Shown here: positions 9,204 to 16,970 of the stretch, piece by piece
Numbering within the stretch: the first letter of the stretch is position 1
Layout of the letters: every line of letters starts with the position of its first letter
Source: JAAXIE01 sp965263155
GTDB lineage: Bacteria > Chloroflexota > Dehalococcoidia > Lucifugimonadales > JAAXIE01
Reading direction: 5' to 3'
NCBI GenBank assembly: GCA_965263155.1
Contig: OZ253586.1
Coordinates: forward strand, 2,914,001 to 2,978,000
DNA length: 64,000 bases
Notes under the pieces: model-generated
Seen by the model: only the letters and a program-made list of their open reading frames with translations
The model's database searches: none
What the model was told of the DNA's origin: nothing
Position numbers and translations under genes: made by a program

Positions 9204-10139
9204 ATGAAAATAGCAGTGATGGGCAGTGGAGGCACTGGCGGATACTTTGGCGGGCTCCTGGCTCAGGCTGGGCATGAGGTGACGTTTATCGCGCGGGGCG
9301 CTCATCTTGAGGCCATCCGCGACCGGGGTCTGGCGGTGGAGAGCAGTCAGAGCGGCTCTTTCGTCGCTTCCGGTCAGGCGGTGGATGATGCCAGCGACTT
9401 GGGCGAGCAGGAGCTGGTGCTGTTCACTGTGAAGATGTACCAGAACGGGCCTGCCATTGAAGCCATCCGGCCCATCGTCGGGCCCGCCACCGTGGTACTG
9501 ACCCTTCAGAACGGCATCGACAACTGGCGACAGTTGGCTGACGCGTTCGGCGAGCAGCGGGTGATGATTGGATCGGTGTACTTGGAGGGACGGGTGGTCG
9601 AACCGGGGGTGGTAAGCCAAGGCGGGCCGGGCACTTGCGACTTCGGCGAGGTGCGCCCCGGCATCACCCAGCGGGGGCGCGACCTCTGCCAAGTGTTCGC
9701 CGACGCCGGTTGGCGGGTGGAGTTACACGAGAACATGATGGGCATGCTCTGGAAGAAGTTCTCCTACATCGCGGGGGCAGCGGCCGTATGCACCGCCACG
9801 GGCTCAGTTTACGGGGAAATGAGAACCATCCCCGAAACTAGGGCGCTCATCAGTGGGGTGGTGCAGGAGGCGTTGGACGTGGGGCGCGCGCGAGGCGACC
9901 CCATAATGGACGACTCACACGAATGGGCTATGGAGTCCTTGGACAAGTTCCCCGAACAGGGACGCGCCTCCTTGGCCAAGGACTTTATGGAGGGACGCCC
10001 TGCCGAGTTGGAAGGCCTGACCGGTGTCATCATACGCATGGGTCGCGAGACGGGGGTGCCTACTCCCCTCAACGACGCCCTCTACGGTATTCTCAAACCT
10101 TGGGCGCTACGCAACGAGAGCTCTGCCCCCAGCGCCTAG
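9204..10139 (+). CDS. panE: 2-dehydropantoate 2-reductase (ketopantoate reductase family)
   Basis: 311 residues from ATG 9204, chosen because the protein then opens directly with the Rossmann motif MKIAVMGSGGTGGYFG. The family reduces 2-dehydropantoate to pantoate with NADPH for pantothenate and CoA synthesis. The N-terminal NADP domain (about 1-165) includes TLQNGIDN. The C-terminal all-helical domain carries MLWKKFSYIAGAAA, whose Lys matches the catalytic Lys of PanE. Environmental genomes often hold several PanE-like paralogues acting on other 2-oxo acids, and no other pan genes are nearby, so the specific role is less certain than the family. Confidence 0.9.
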   Translation: MKIAVMGSGGTGGYFGGLLAQAGHEVTFIARGAHLEAIRDRGLAVESSQSGSFVASGQAVDDASDLGEQELVLFTVKMYQNGPAIEAIRPIVGPATVVLTLQNGIDNWRQLADAFGEQRVMIGSVYLEGRVVEPGVVSQGGPGTCDFGEVRPGITQRGRDLCQVFADAGWRVELHENMMGMLWKKFSYIAGAAAVCTATGSVYGEMRTIPETRALISGVVQEALDVGRARGDPIMDDSHEWAMESLDKFPEQGRASLAKDFMEGRPAELEGLTGVIIRMGRETGVPTPLNDALYGILKPWALRNESSAPSA

Positions 10140-10178
10140 TCCATAGGCCCATACCCAGTGCATCAGGAGCGAGTAGCC

Positions 10179-10985
10179 ATGTTTGCAGAGGTCGGCGATT
10201 GCAACTTCTACTATGACGTTAGTGGCGAGGGCCCGCCTTTGGTGCTGGTGCACGGGACTGGTGCCGACAGCCAGAGCTTCGAGGATGTGGCGCCAATCCT
10301 GAGCCAGCACTTCAAGGTCTACATGTACGATATGCGGGGTCATGGTAAGACTGTCCGAAAGAGCGATGTCCCTCTGTCCGATGATATATGGGCCGACGAC
10401 TTGGCTGCCTTGATGACCCGCTTGGAGATCCCGGCAGCAGCCATAGCAGGCTGGTCCCTGGGCGGTCTGATTGCGATGAACTTCGTGATACGGCACCCTG
10501 AGATGGCCAGCTCTCTGCTCCTCATGGGGTCGCGCAGCCCCCTTCCAAGCTCCGCTCTTGGAGACCGGTCCGGTTTCGGGGTGAGGCTAAAGATGGCGGC
10601 CGAGGGTGCCAGCATTGAGGAAATCGTGGAGGCTACTTTCGAGTTCAGCCTTGGCGCCTACAGCCCTCACACCGTGCAGAACAATCCGGAGGCCGTGGAG
10701 AAGCTCAGGCGTTCCCTACTGCGCAACGACCCCAAGTCTTACGGCGAGCTGATCGGGGCCACCCGCGGCGACATCGCGACGAGGCTGGGTGAAATCGAGT
10801 GTCCGACGCTGATCGTCGTCGGCGAGGACGATGCCCGCGCCCCTGTGGGGCAGGCCGAGGGCCTCAGCGCAGCGATCCCCAACTCCTACATGAAAATCAT
10901 GCAGAAGTGCGGCCACTTCTATGGCTACGAGCAGCCCGAGGAAACCTGCCGCATCATGACCCGGTTCCTGCAGGCGTTCGGGTAA
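10179..10985 (+). CDS. Alpha/beta hydrolase
   Basis: 268 residues from ATG 10179, preceded by AGGAG at 10165. The fold is clear: oxyanion loop LVLVHGTGAD, strand-turn YDMRGHGKT, nucleophile elbow GWSLGG (Ser), an acid Asp in VVGEDDARAP and the catalytic His in CGHFYGYEQPEE. A cap region lies between the elbow and the acid. It resembles carboxylesterase or 3-oxoadipate enol-lactonase-type hydrolases. The substrate cannot be read from sequence. It lies 39 bp after panE on the same strand and may share its transcript. Confidence 0.9.
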   Translation: MFAEVGDCNFYYDVSGEGPPLVLVHGTGADSQSFEDVAPILSQHFKVYMYDMRGHGKTVRKSDVPLSDDIWADDLAALMTRLEIPAAAIAGWSLGGLIAMNFVIRHPEMASSLLLMGSRSPLPSSALGDRSGFGVRLKMAAEGASIEEIVEATFEFSLGAYSPHTVQNNPEAVEKLRRSLLRNDPKSYGELIGATRGDIATRLGEIECPTLIVVGEDDARAPVGQAEGLSAAIPNSYMKIMQKCGHFYGYEQPEETCRIMTRFLQAFG

Positions 10986-11013
10986 TTGGGGAACGCAGTT
11001 TGCGGTCTGTCGC

Positions 11014-11409
11014 TCATGGTCGCGCCAACTCGGGGAAGTATGTGCCATAGAATCCACGATCCCTAGTGAGCAGGGAGTCGGCTTCGGCGAGCGCATGGGC
11101 ACCGATCAGAAAGTCCGCCATGATCCGTTCCCTTGGACCTCCGGCGCGGCGATAGCGCATCCAGCGTAGTCCGGCCTCATACGCGATGGACGAATCGATG
11201 GGAGACAGTGTTGCGTTGAATGAGCGTAACGCACCGTCCAAGTCGGTTTGGTTGCCGAAGAACGGCACCATCTCGGCATAGACGAGGTCGCAAACAAGGA
11301 TGGGACCGGCCTCGTAGGCCACCCGGAGCCATTCTTGCGACTGTCGGTGGTATGGGGCGTTGGATTTGAAGGCGTCAATGAGGACGTTCGTGTCGACCGC
11401 AATGGTCAC
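11014..11409 (-). CDS. vapC: VapC-type PIN-domain toxin
   Basis: 131 residues. The four acidic PIN residues are present: Asp6 (AVDTNVLID), Glu46 (LVYAEMV), Asp99 (MADFLIGAHA) and Asp117 (LLTRDRGF). VapC toxins are Mg-dependent RNases that cut tRNA or rRNA when the antitoxin is lost. The start overlaps the end of the upstream AbrB-type antitoxin by ATGA (11406-11409), the usual coupling in toxin-antitoxin operons. The module sits between two convergent chromosomal genes. Confidence 0.92.
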   Translation of the reverse strand: MTIAVDTNVLIDAFKSNAPYHRQSQEWLRVAYEAGPILVCDLVYAEMVPFFGNQTDLDGALRSFNATLSPIDSSIAYEAGLRWMRYRRAGGPRERIMADFLIGAHALAEADSLLTRDRGFYGTYFPELARP

Positions 11410-11756
11410 CGTCCTCGGATTTCCTCGATGTATTCGTCTACGTCAAAATCGAGATGATCGAGTATCCCGCTCACGCGATCAACCGGGTGCATGCCGGTTC
11501 TCTCGGCGAGTATTCGTTGGACCCTTTCGGCGTTGATGTCGCCGTTATTGATGCCGTCCACCGAATGCTCTCCGATACCTCGACTCGCGGCCTCCCCCTC
11601 CAGAACTGTGTGCATCACCGGGCCACCATCATCCCTCTTGCGGATGAGGAGTCCTCCTGGCGTGGGGGTGACCTCTACCTCGACGTCGTGGTCCATCCCG
11701 AAGCGCTCCCTGAGGGCTTTGGGTATGGTGATCTGACCCCGTTGGGATATCCGCAT
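11406..11756 (-). CDS. AbrB/MazE-type antitoxin
   Basis: 116 residues from ATG 11756. The N terminus MRISQRGQITIPKALRERFG is the swapped-hairpin AbrB DNA-binding domain. An upstream in-frame ATG at 11786 would add ten residues before this domain and is less likely. The acidic C-terminal half (DHLDFDVDEYIEEIRG) is expected to wrap the VapC toxin encoded by the overlapping next gene. Antitoxins of this kind repress their own promoter, which should lie in the ~60 bp between this start and the RidA gene end. Confidence 0.9.
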   Translation of the reverse strand: MRISQRGQITIPKALRERFGMDHDVEVEVTPTPGGLLIRKRDDGGPVMHTVLEGEAASRGIGEHSVDGINNGDINAERVQRILAERTGMHPVDRVSGILDHLDFDVDEYIEEIRGR

Positions 11757-11817
11757 GAGTGACCCCGTGAATCCGTGTAGGCTCAACTATAGTCTAACCG
11801 ACAGTGCAGAATCGTGC

Positions 11818-12222
11818 CTACTCCAGTTCTCCCAGATAAGCGTAGGCCTCGATCTCCAGTTCCATTTCGTGGTGGAGAAGCTCGCCCTTGTAGCCGTGAG
11901 CGATGAAGCCCTTGTTGGGGATGCGTTCTTTGAGGTGGCGGTCGACGACGGCGAAGTGCTCCCGCTCCTTCACGATGATGCGCACCTCGTAGATGTCGGC
12001 TAGGGAGCCTCCCGCGGCCTGCATGACCTTCTCTATGTTGTCGAGGGTCAGTTGCGTCTGCCTCTCAATGCCGGGCTCCAAGCGGCGCTCGTTCATGGCG
12101 CCAGTAAGGCCTGTGAGGGCTGAGGTGCCCGATATGAAGAGCCAGTCGTCGAAGCGGACGGCGCGGTCAAAGTGGCCCACGGGAGGCCCGATGGTGTCGG
12201 GGTTGTAGATGGTTTTTTTCAT
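11818..12222 (-). CDS. RidA/YjgF family protein
   Basis: 134 residues, a normal RidA length. The family hydrolyses reactive enamine/imine intermediates or has related roles. Seen here are the LFISGTSALTG segment, QTQLTLDNIEKVMQAAGGSL and a C-terminal LEIEAYAYLGE. The usual Arg in IVKEREHF and the region around it are kept only in part, so deaminase activity is not assured. AAGGAG precedes ATG 12222 by about 8 bases. It follows the haloacetate-dehalogenase-like gene by 45 bp on the same strand, so the two are probably one operon. Confidence 0.9.
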   Translation of the reverse strand: MKKTIYNPDTIGPPVGHFDRAVRFDDWLFISGTSALTGLTGAMNERRLEPGIERQTQLTLDNIEKVMQAAGGSLADIYEVRIIVKEREHFAVVDRHLKERIPNKGFIAHGYKGELLHHEMELEIEAYAYLGELE

Positions 12223-12267
12223 GGCTTCTGCTCCTTTTGCTGTGGCAGAGGGTTATTTAGCGAGGGC

Positions 12268-13140
12268 TTATTCCAGTAGGAATGCCCGCAAGTCGGCGTG
12301 GACTTGCTCGGGCATTTCTTCGGGTAGGTGGTGGCCGCAGGGCAGGGAATGGCCCCGCACGTTCGTGGCGTAGTCGCGCCATGTTTCCAGGACGTCTTGG
12401 GAGCGGCCCGTATAACCTGTTGCGCTCCATAGGGCCAGCATCGGGCAGGCGATCTTGTTGTCGAAGTCGGCCTCGTCATGCACTAGGTCGATGCTGGCCC
12501 CGGCGCGGTAATCCTCGCACATGGCGTGGATGCCCGCTGGGTCGGAGCCGCAGCGCACATATTCCTCGACGGCTTCCGGCGGGTAGTGGACGGCCGAGTC
12601 TGGGCCATGCTCGAAGCGGTGGCGGATAAAGTAGTCGGCGTTTGCGCCGATCATCCGCTCCGGGTAGTCGTAGGGCTGAATCAGGAAGAACCAATGGTGC
12701 GTGGCGGTGGCCATGGCCTTGTTGACCACCTGAAACATGCGGTGTGTGGGGATGATGTCCATGGTGGCCAGCTTGAGCACTCGTTGGGAGTGATCCTTGG
12801 TCAAGCGGTGCGAGACACGAGCCCCGCGATCGTGGCCTGCTAGGAAGAAGGTGTCGAAGCCCAGTTGGGTCATCACCTCGGCTTGGTCTTGGGCCATGGC
12901 CCGTTTGGAGTAGTTGGCGTGCTCCGGGTCTCCGGGCGGCTTGCTGCTGTCGCCGTAACCCCGGAGGTCGGGGACCACCACGGTGAACTCCTCGGCCAAG
13001 AGGGGAGCCACCTTGTGCCACATGACGTGGCTCTGGGGGTAGCCGTGGAGAAGCAGCAGGGGCGGACCGCTGCCACCGACCACTAGGTTGATTTCGGCAC
13101 CGCTGGTGGTGATGCGACGCTGTTCGAAGCCTTCAAACAT
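12268..13140 (-). CDS. Haloacetate (fluoroacetate) dehalogenase-like alpha/beta hydrolase
   Basis: 290 residues. The nucleophile motif is GHDRGARVSHR with Asp104, Arg105 and Arg108. Asp128 (ATMDII) and the His149-Trp150 pair (ATHHWFF) follow, and a late His lies in CGHHLPEE. Known fluoroacetate/haloacetate dehalogenases use an Asp nucleophile, two Arg for the carboxylate, a His-Trp-Tyr halide pocket and an Asp-His dyad, and all these positions seem present (Tyr211 in EDYRAG is the candidate Tyr). Epoxide hydrolases share the fold but have different pocket residues. GAGGAGG lies about 9 bases before ATG 13140. Activity on haloacids is inferred from residue conservation only. Confidence 0.85.
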   Translation of the reverse strand: MFEGFEQRRITTSGAEINLVVGGSGPPLLLLHGYPQSHVMWHKVAPLLAEEFTVVVPDLRGYGDSSKPPGDPEHANYSKRAMAQDQAEVMTQLGFDTFFLAGHDRGARVSHRLTKDHSQRVLKLATMDIIPTHRMFQVVNKAMATATHHWFFLIQPYDYPERMIGANADYFIRHRFEHGPDSAVHYPPEAVEEYVRCGSDPAGIHAMCEDYRAGASIDLVHDEADFDNKIACPMLALWSATGYTGRSQDVLETWRDYATNVRGHSLPCGHHLPEEMPEQVHADLRAFLLE

Positions 13141-13610
13141 GGGGGTTGCCTCCTCTTCCGGTCAGAACGGGCACCATTCCTGGTGGCCCCTGACCAATCC
13201 TGCTCCGCCCCCGCGGACCCAGCCCCTGTCACAATGTCACACCGATCGTAGCTAAAAACGCGTTTTTGTAGCTGAAAAGTGTGACATCTGTGACATTGTG
13301 CTAGCTGGCCAGATACGCGGACAGTGTGACATGTTTTCGTATCTGGGGGATGTCACAGAAAATTGAAAGTGTGACATTGTGCTAGCTGGCCAGATAGTGT
13401 CACAGTGTGACACCCCCTGGGAGGGTGTTTTGGGCGAGTGCGGGCTGTCATTCTTTGCAGTCGGGGGGTTGCATGCCTGGGTTTCCAATGATTCTCCTGC
13501 CGTTCCGGTACTGCTCGCCATAGATTGCCGGGGTCTGGCGGGTGGCCGGATAGCCGGGGGCGACGATTTGATGATGGAGCATGGAGGGCGGCGGGCGCAA
13601 GGGGTTTTTG
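13141..13610. other. Intergenic interval with TGTGACA/AGCTGGCCAGATACG motif array
   Basis: At 13228-13425 there are at least eight TGTCACA or TGTGACA units, two copies of CTAGCTGGCCAGATA (about 13302 and 13382), a GTAGCTAAAAACGCG...TTTTTGTAGCTG imperfect dyad near 13247-13272 and CGTATCTGG near 13346. The rest (13430-13610) shows no supported gene. Confidence 0.7.
13228..13425. repeat. Short-motif repeat array
   Basis: The unit GTGTGACAT...GTGACATTGTGCTAGCTGGCCAGATA occurs twice, about 80 bp apart, interleaved with further TGTCACA words on both strands. The same words occur in the other intergenic arrays of the window (2895-3200, 16391-16880, 27530-27645). Confidence 0.75.
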
Positions 13611-14612
13611 TCATGCCTGCCCAGCCCCATTCCCGCGCGGAGTACGCAACTTGGTCAGAAGGCTTTCCACCCGCCCCTCGAAAACGTCCTTGAATTTGGG
13701 CAGCATCTCCAGCATCCACGCCCTGGTCTCTTCAAGTTTCTCCGGCGGGTCGTCTATAGTCCCGTCCTTGCGAATGTTGATGGTAGAGAACGAGTATCCG
13801 GGGTATTTGCTCCATCGCCATTCGCATGAGAAGCCGATACTTGATTCAATCTCCTCCTGCTCGGCTTTCAACGCGTCGAAGAGCTTGTTGTTGAGGTCAA
13901 CTCCAGACCACGTCCTGAGAAAAAGGCCGACCCAAGCAGAGCGTCCTATCTCTGCTTTATACCCTATGTACTCGTTGAAGCCGGAGGGAAAGAAGCGGTC
14001 ACGGTGCCAAAAGGCTTGCCGACAAGAATCGGCGAATCCCCTCTCCGGCTCAAGTAACCTGGCAATCAGGGGGCTGAAGAAGGCCCTGTGCCTCTCAATT
14101 TCCGTGTTAACCGGAGGCGGCCAAGATAGGGTGAGATTCTTGTCCCAGCCATAGGGGTAGACGACACGGTGAAACCTTGGCTCCAGTTCGTCGCTGTCAG
14201 GCCTTTGGACGACATCGACTTTGACCCCATAGAACCTGATGTTAGACCCAGCCCACTGGTTAAGCCGGTGCAGGGCCTCGGCATGCTCCCGTTGGAACTC
14301 GTCCGCCACCCATATGGCGATCCGTGCATCGCAACCCGCCGCGTAAGTGAGCAACTGACCCAAATGGCCGTGGTCGGTCCATTCCAACTGGTTCTCAATG
14401 GCGACCAACACGTCTTCGTTGGTCTCTCTCGCCAGTATGTCGAGGGAGAAACTGCCTACCTGTTTCTCCTGCCGCACCGGCTCCAGCTTCAACCCTATTG
14501 TGTCGCCTAGCAAATGCAGGTTATCGGCGAGCCAAGGGGTGAAGTCATACGCCTCATTGCGCCATTTCTTGCGGAGGTCCACTGGTGCGGGTCCCTCGTC
14601 CTGCTCGGCCAT
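13611..14612 (-). CDS. PD-(D/E)xK nuclease-like protein with C-terminal DUF4268-type domain
   Basis: 333 residues from ATG 14612 (MAEQDEGPAP). The frame is open further upstream, but that part is low-complexity Arg/Pro sequence antisense-like to the neighbouring gene, so I exclude it. Residues about 40-130 carry SFSLDILARETNEDVLVAIENQLEWTD-like sequence: an Asp followed about 14 residues later by ENQ, the core of a PD-(D/E)xK nuclease fold. It is followed by GQLLTYAAGCDARIAIWVAD. The C-terminal half (from about 190), with aromatic-rich AWVGLFLRTWSG, matches my recollection of DUF4268. Such proteins are often linked to restriction or defence loci, but no partner methylase is present. It lies 5 bp downstream of a frameshifted small gene. 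Confidence 0.75.
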   Translation of the reverse strand: MAEQDEGPAPVDLRKKWRNEAYDFTPWLADNLHLLGDTIGLKLEPVRQEKQVGSFSLDILARETNEDVLVAIENQLEWTDHGHLGQLLTYAAGCDARIAIWVADEFQREHAEALHRLNQWAGSNIRFYGVKVDVVQRPDSDELEPRFHRVVYPYGWDKNLTLSWPPPVNTEIERHRAFFSPLIARLLEPERGFADSCRQAFWHRDRFFPSGFNEYIGYKAEIGRSAWVGLFLRTWSGVDLNNKLFDALKAEQEEIESSIGFSCEWRWSKYPGYSFSTINIRKDGTIDDPPEKLEETRAWMLEMLPKFKDVFEGRVESLLTKLRTPRGNGAGQA

Positions 14613-14617
14613 GTACG

Positions 14618-14946
14618 TCACTTTCCTTTCATGCCGGAGTCGCCCGGCTTTATCACGAAATCGCGGCGGTCGCGGTAGAGCGGGGCGCGGTTCAGGACGC
14701 TGTTGTAGGTTTCGGGGTCTATGCCATCGACGGCGTCCATTACCCAGTATTTGTAGCCGCCTAGGAACAAATATGGGCGCGTCTGGTGGAAGAAGTGGCA
14801 CTCGACGCCCTCTCCTCGGAGGATGCGGTCGCAAAAGGCAGCCAGCAGTTCCTGCTGTGCGTCCTTCTGGATTACGACGTACTCGTGGGGCCATGTCTCG
14901 CGGTATGTGACCGCTTCGTGCCACGGGGCCTTGGTTATGAGTCCAT
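14618..14946 (-). pseudogene. Small unknown protein gene, frameshifted near its start
   Basis: A frame from 14959 down to the TGA at 14620-14618 encodes about 113 codons of protein-like sequence (for example APWHEAVTYRETWPHEYVV, then HFFHQTRPYLFLGGYKYWV and DFVIKPGDSG). It has no usable start codon: an in-frame TGA at 14962-14960 precedes it. A one-base shift restores an ATG at 14946 with GAGGAGG not far upstream, giving an N terminus like MDS-ITKAPWHEAV. I infer a single-base deletion, real or an assembly error. The gene ends 5 bp before the DUF4268-type gene, so the two probably form a pair. The function is unknown to me. Confidence 0.6.
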
Positions 14947-15028
14947 GATGTCGGAAGTGTCAGGGGCCAAAGTGGATGCCTCCTCAGTCGGGAGTTTCCT
15001 TCACTAGTGGTATTGGGGGCTTGCAGGT

Positions 15029-16105
15029 TCATCCCCTGATGCCATACAACGCCCGTGCATTATCATCCAGTATCTTCGCCACCGACTCCTTGTTCAGTTC
15101 GCCTTCCTGGCCCTTGCGTTCCAGTATGGCTAAGGCGTCGATTTCGGCTGACATGTCGGCGTGGCTATAGTCGGAGCCGATGACGAAGTTGCTGTCACCG
15201 GTGAGGCCCATGATGTGGTTCATGTCGTCGAAGTTGTCGCAACTGACGTACATCCGGTTCTCGGCGAGGATGTCCTGTCGCAGGTCGAAGCTCCGCATCC
15301 AAGCCATGCGCCCGTGGGTGCGGTTCAACTCAGTCACCATGTAGGGCACCCACGAGGCGGTCGTCTCGATGAACCCGAACCTGACATCCTGCACTTGGCT
15401 CGGGATGTTGTAGGTCAGCAGCGAGTGGAAGGCGTCCACCACGGGCAGAATCATCTCCAGGATGCCCATGCCCCGGACGGCATCCGGCAAGTCGGGGTCA
15501 CCGCTGCCAAGGTGGAAGCATATGGGTATGTCCAGCTTCCCAGCCTCCTGATAGAGGGGTAGGAAGTAGGGATCGCCCGCGGGCCGCCCGCCACACTCTC
15601 GACCCTTCTTCAGCACTCCGCATGCGCCGTTTTCCTTAACGAACGCCATCTCGTCCAGAGCCTCGCCCATGCTGAGCAGAGGCATGGTGGCGACCCAACG
15701 CAGTCGCCCGCCCGATTGCGCCCACTTGCTGCCCATCCAGCGGTTGTAGGCCTTGCACAAGGCCATCTCCACCTCTGGCCGTCCGCTCACCTGTGTCAGG
15801 AACAGCGTGGGGTACATCACCTGCACGTCCACCCCCAGTTGGTCCATGTGTCCCAAGCGGGCGGGGACGTCGGTGAGCTCGCGCTGGGCCTGCACCGTGC
15901 CGGTGCGCTGGTCGTCGCGTATGCGTCGCAGCCGCAGCTTGCCGTCGATGACCCAGTAGCGGTTGTAGCCACGGGGGGTTCCATCGGAGCCGCCGAGGAT
16001 GTCTTGGGTCACGGTAACGGGCCGGTACTGCTGGTCGGAATCCGCGAGGTACTCCCAAGTTTCGTCGGTTTCGTCCACATGGGTATCGGAATCAATGATA
16101 GGCAT
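15029..16105 (-). CDS. Amidohydrolase (ACMSD/2-pyrone-dicarboxylate hydrolase-like, amidohydro-rel superfamily)
   Basis: 358 residues starting MPIIDSDTHVDE, with Asp and His as first metal ligands. Other likely ligands are the His of CFHLGSGDPDLPD, the His in VDAFHSLLTYN and the Asp in NFVIGSDYSHAD, all typical for the TIM-barrel amidohydrolase_2 family. Members decarboxylate or hydrolyse ring-cleavage products and related acids. The C-terminal LNKESVAKILDDNARALYGI is also family-typical. AAGGGG precedes ATG 16105. It lies upstream of the DUF4268 pair on the same strand but with no tight coupling. The catabolic role is inferred. Confidence 0.87.
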   Translation of the reverse strand: MPIIDSDTHVDETDETWEYLADSDQQYRPVTVTQDILGGSDGTPRGYNRYWVIDGKLRLRRIRDDQRTGTVQAQRELTDVPARLGHMDQLGVDVQVMYPTLFLTQVSGRPEVEMALCKAYNRWMGSKWAQSGGRLRWVATMPLLSMGEALDEMAFVKENGACGVLKKGRECGGRPAGDPYFLPLYQEAGKLDIPICFHLGSGDPDLPDAVRGMGILEMILPVVDAFHSLLTYNIPSQVQDVRFGFIETTASWVPYMVTELNRTHGRMAWMRSFDLRQDILAENRMYVSCDNFDDMNHIMGLTGDSNFVIGSDYSHADMSAEIDALAILERKGQEGELNKESVAKILDDNARALYGIRG

Positions 16106-16390
16106 GGGACCCCTTTCTTCCGAGAGTGGTGTGGCGGGTTCTTTGGCGCTAAGTTAGACGCATGCGGATACCCCGTCAACAGGCCCCTGACGTCAGCCCC
16201 CGGACATCAGGTCCCCCATGACATCAAGACATTGACACCTCCCCGCCCTCCCCGATAACATCATTCTAGGAACGCGGGCAGGGGACTGACCCCTTAGGGG
16301 TTACCCCTGCCTTTCTTTTTGGCCCTCCCCGTTCGTCTTGAGCGCAACGCAGCGCAGTCGAAGGACGGGTGCCAGAACTGACTTTCTTTC

Positions 16391-16498
16391 GGAGGACCCG
16401 GTGAAGCGAAAACTGCGGCCGAATGTGGCAAGCTGGCCAGATACGACAGCGCGGCCAATGCGGCACGTTTCAGATACAAAAAACTGCGTTTCAGCTAG
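16391..16498 (+). repeat. 107-bp direct repeat, copy 1
   Basis: It begins GGAGGACCCGGTGAAGCG and contains AAGCTGGCCAGATACGACAG, GTTTCAGATAC and CTGCGTTTCAGCTAG. It is over 90 percent identical by eye to 16655-16760, apart from runs of A and a few substitutions. The following GCGCCCCAGCTACGA is also shared. Confidence 0.9.
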
Positions 16499-16654
16499 CG
16501 AGATGGCCGCGCCCCAGCTACGAAACGGAGACACGTGGGGCCCACCCTTACGAGCGGAGACACATGGGGCCCACTCTATCACTAGGGCACGCATGTCACA
16601 GTCTGCCAAAGCTGGCCAGCTACGGCCATGGGACATTTGTCACATCATTCTTTA

Positions 16655-16760
16655 GGAGGGCCCGGTGAAGCGAAACTGCGGCCGAATGCGGCAAGCTGGC
16701 CAGATACGACAGCGCGGCCAGTGCGGCAACGTTTCAGATACAAAACTGCGTTTCAGCTAG
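16655..16760 (+). repeat. 107-bp direct repeat, copy 2
   Basis: Second copy of the element at 16391-16498, 264 bp downstream in the same orientation. It differs mainly in the length of A runs (GAAACTG versus GAAAACTG, and a shorter run before ACTGCGTTTCAG). Confidence 0.9.
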
Positions 16761-16828
16761 GGCCATTGACGCGCCCCAGCTACGATCCGCGCCCCAGCTA
16801 CGGCGATGTGTTATTTGTCACATCATTC

Positions 16829-16853
16829 AGCTACGAGAAACTTTCTCGTAGCT
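16829..16853. repeat. Perfect palindrome AGCTACGAGAAA-C-TTTCTCGTAGCT
   Basis: Two 12-bp arms are separated by a single C. The outer part is the AGCTACG word of the surrounding arrays in both orientations, so the palindrome joins two of these words head to head. It lies about 120 bp upstream of the M16 peptidase start. It could be a protein-binding site or a cruciform-forming repeat core. It is not followed by a T run, so a terminator is unlikely. Confidence 0.85.
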
Positions 16854-16970
16854 ACGGATGGTGTGTTATGCCAGCTACGGAAGGACCTGAAAATGGCGGG
16901 CGAACAGGAGTAATATACCCCTAAGGCCCTATCTTGAAGGCCATAGAAGAATTCGACCCAGGAGTCTCGC

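Larger units (their letters stand above)
16106..16970. other. Gene-free interval with direct repeats and short-motif array
   Basis: No gene is supported. The interval holds a 107-bp direct repeat (two copies), a perfect 12-bp palindrome, paired GACACATGGGGCCCAC-like units near 16533-16575, and about ten AGCTACG, AGATAC or AGCTAG words. A phrase close to GAGCGCAACGCAGCGCAGTC at about 16339 looks like another dispersed-repeat fragment. AGGAG just before 16971 belongs to the M16 peptidase gene. Confidence 0.7.

Noticed and set aside
12476..13021. 181-codon minus-strand frame inside the dehalogenase-like gene
   Set aside because: Out-of-frame shadow of a gene with full active-site motifs.
14613..15032. 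Upstream extension of the DUF4268-type protein
   Set aside because: The extension is low-complexity Arg/Pro sequence overlapping a better protein-like frame. ATG 14612 fits the domain start.
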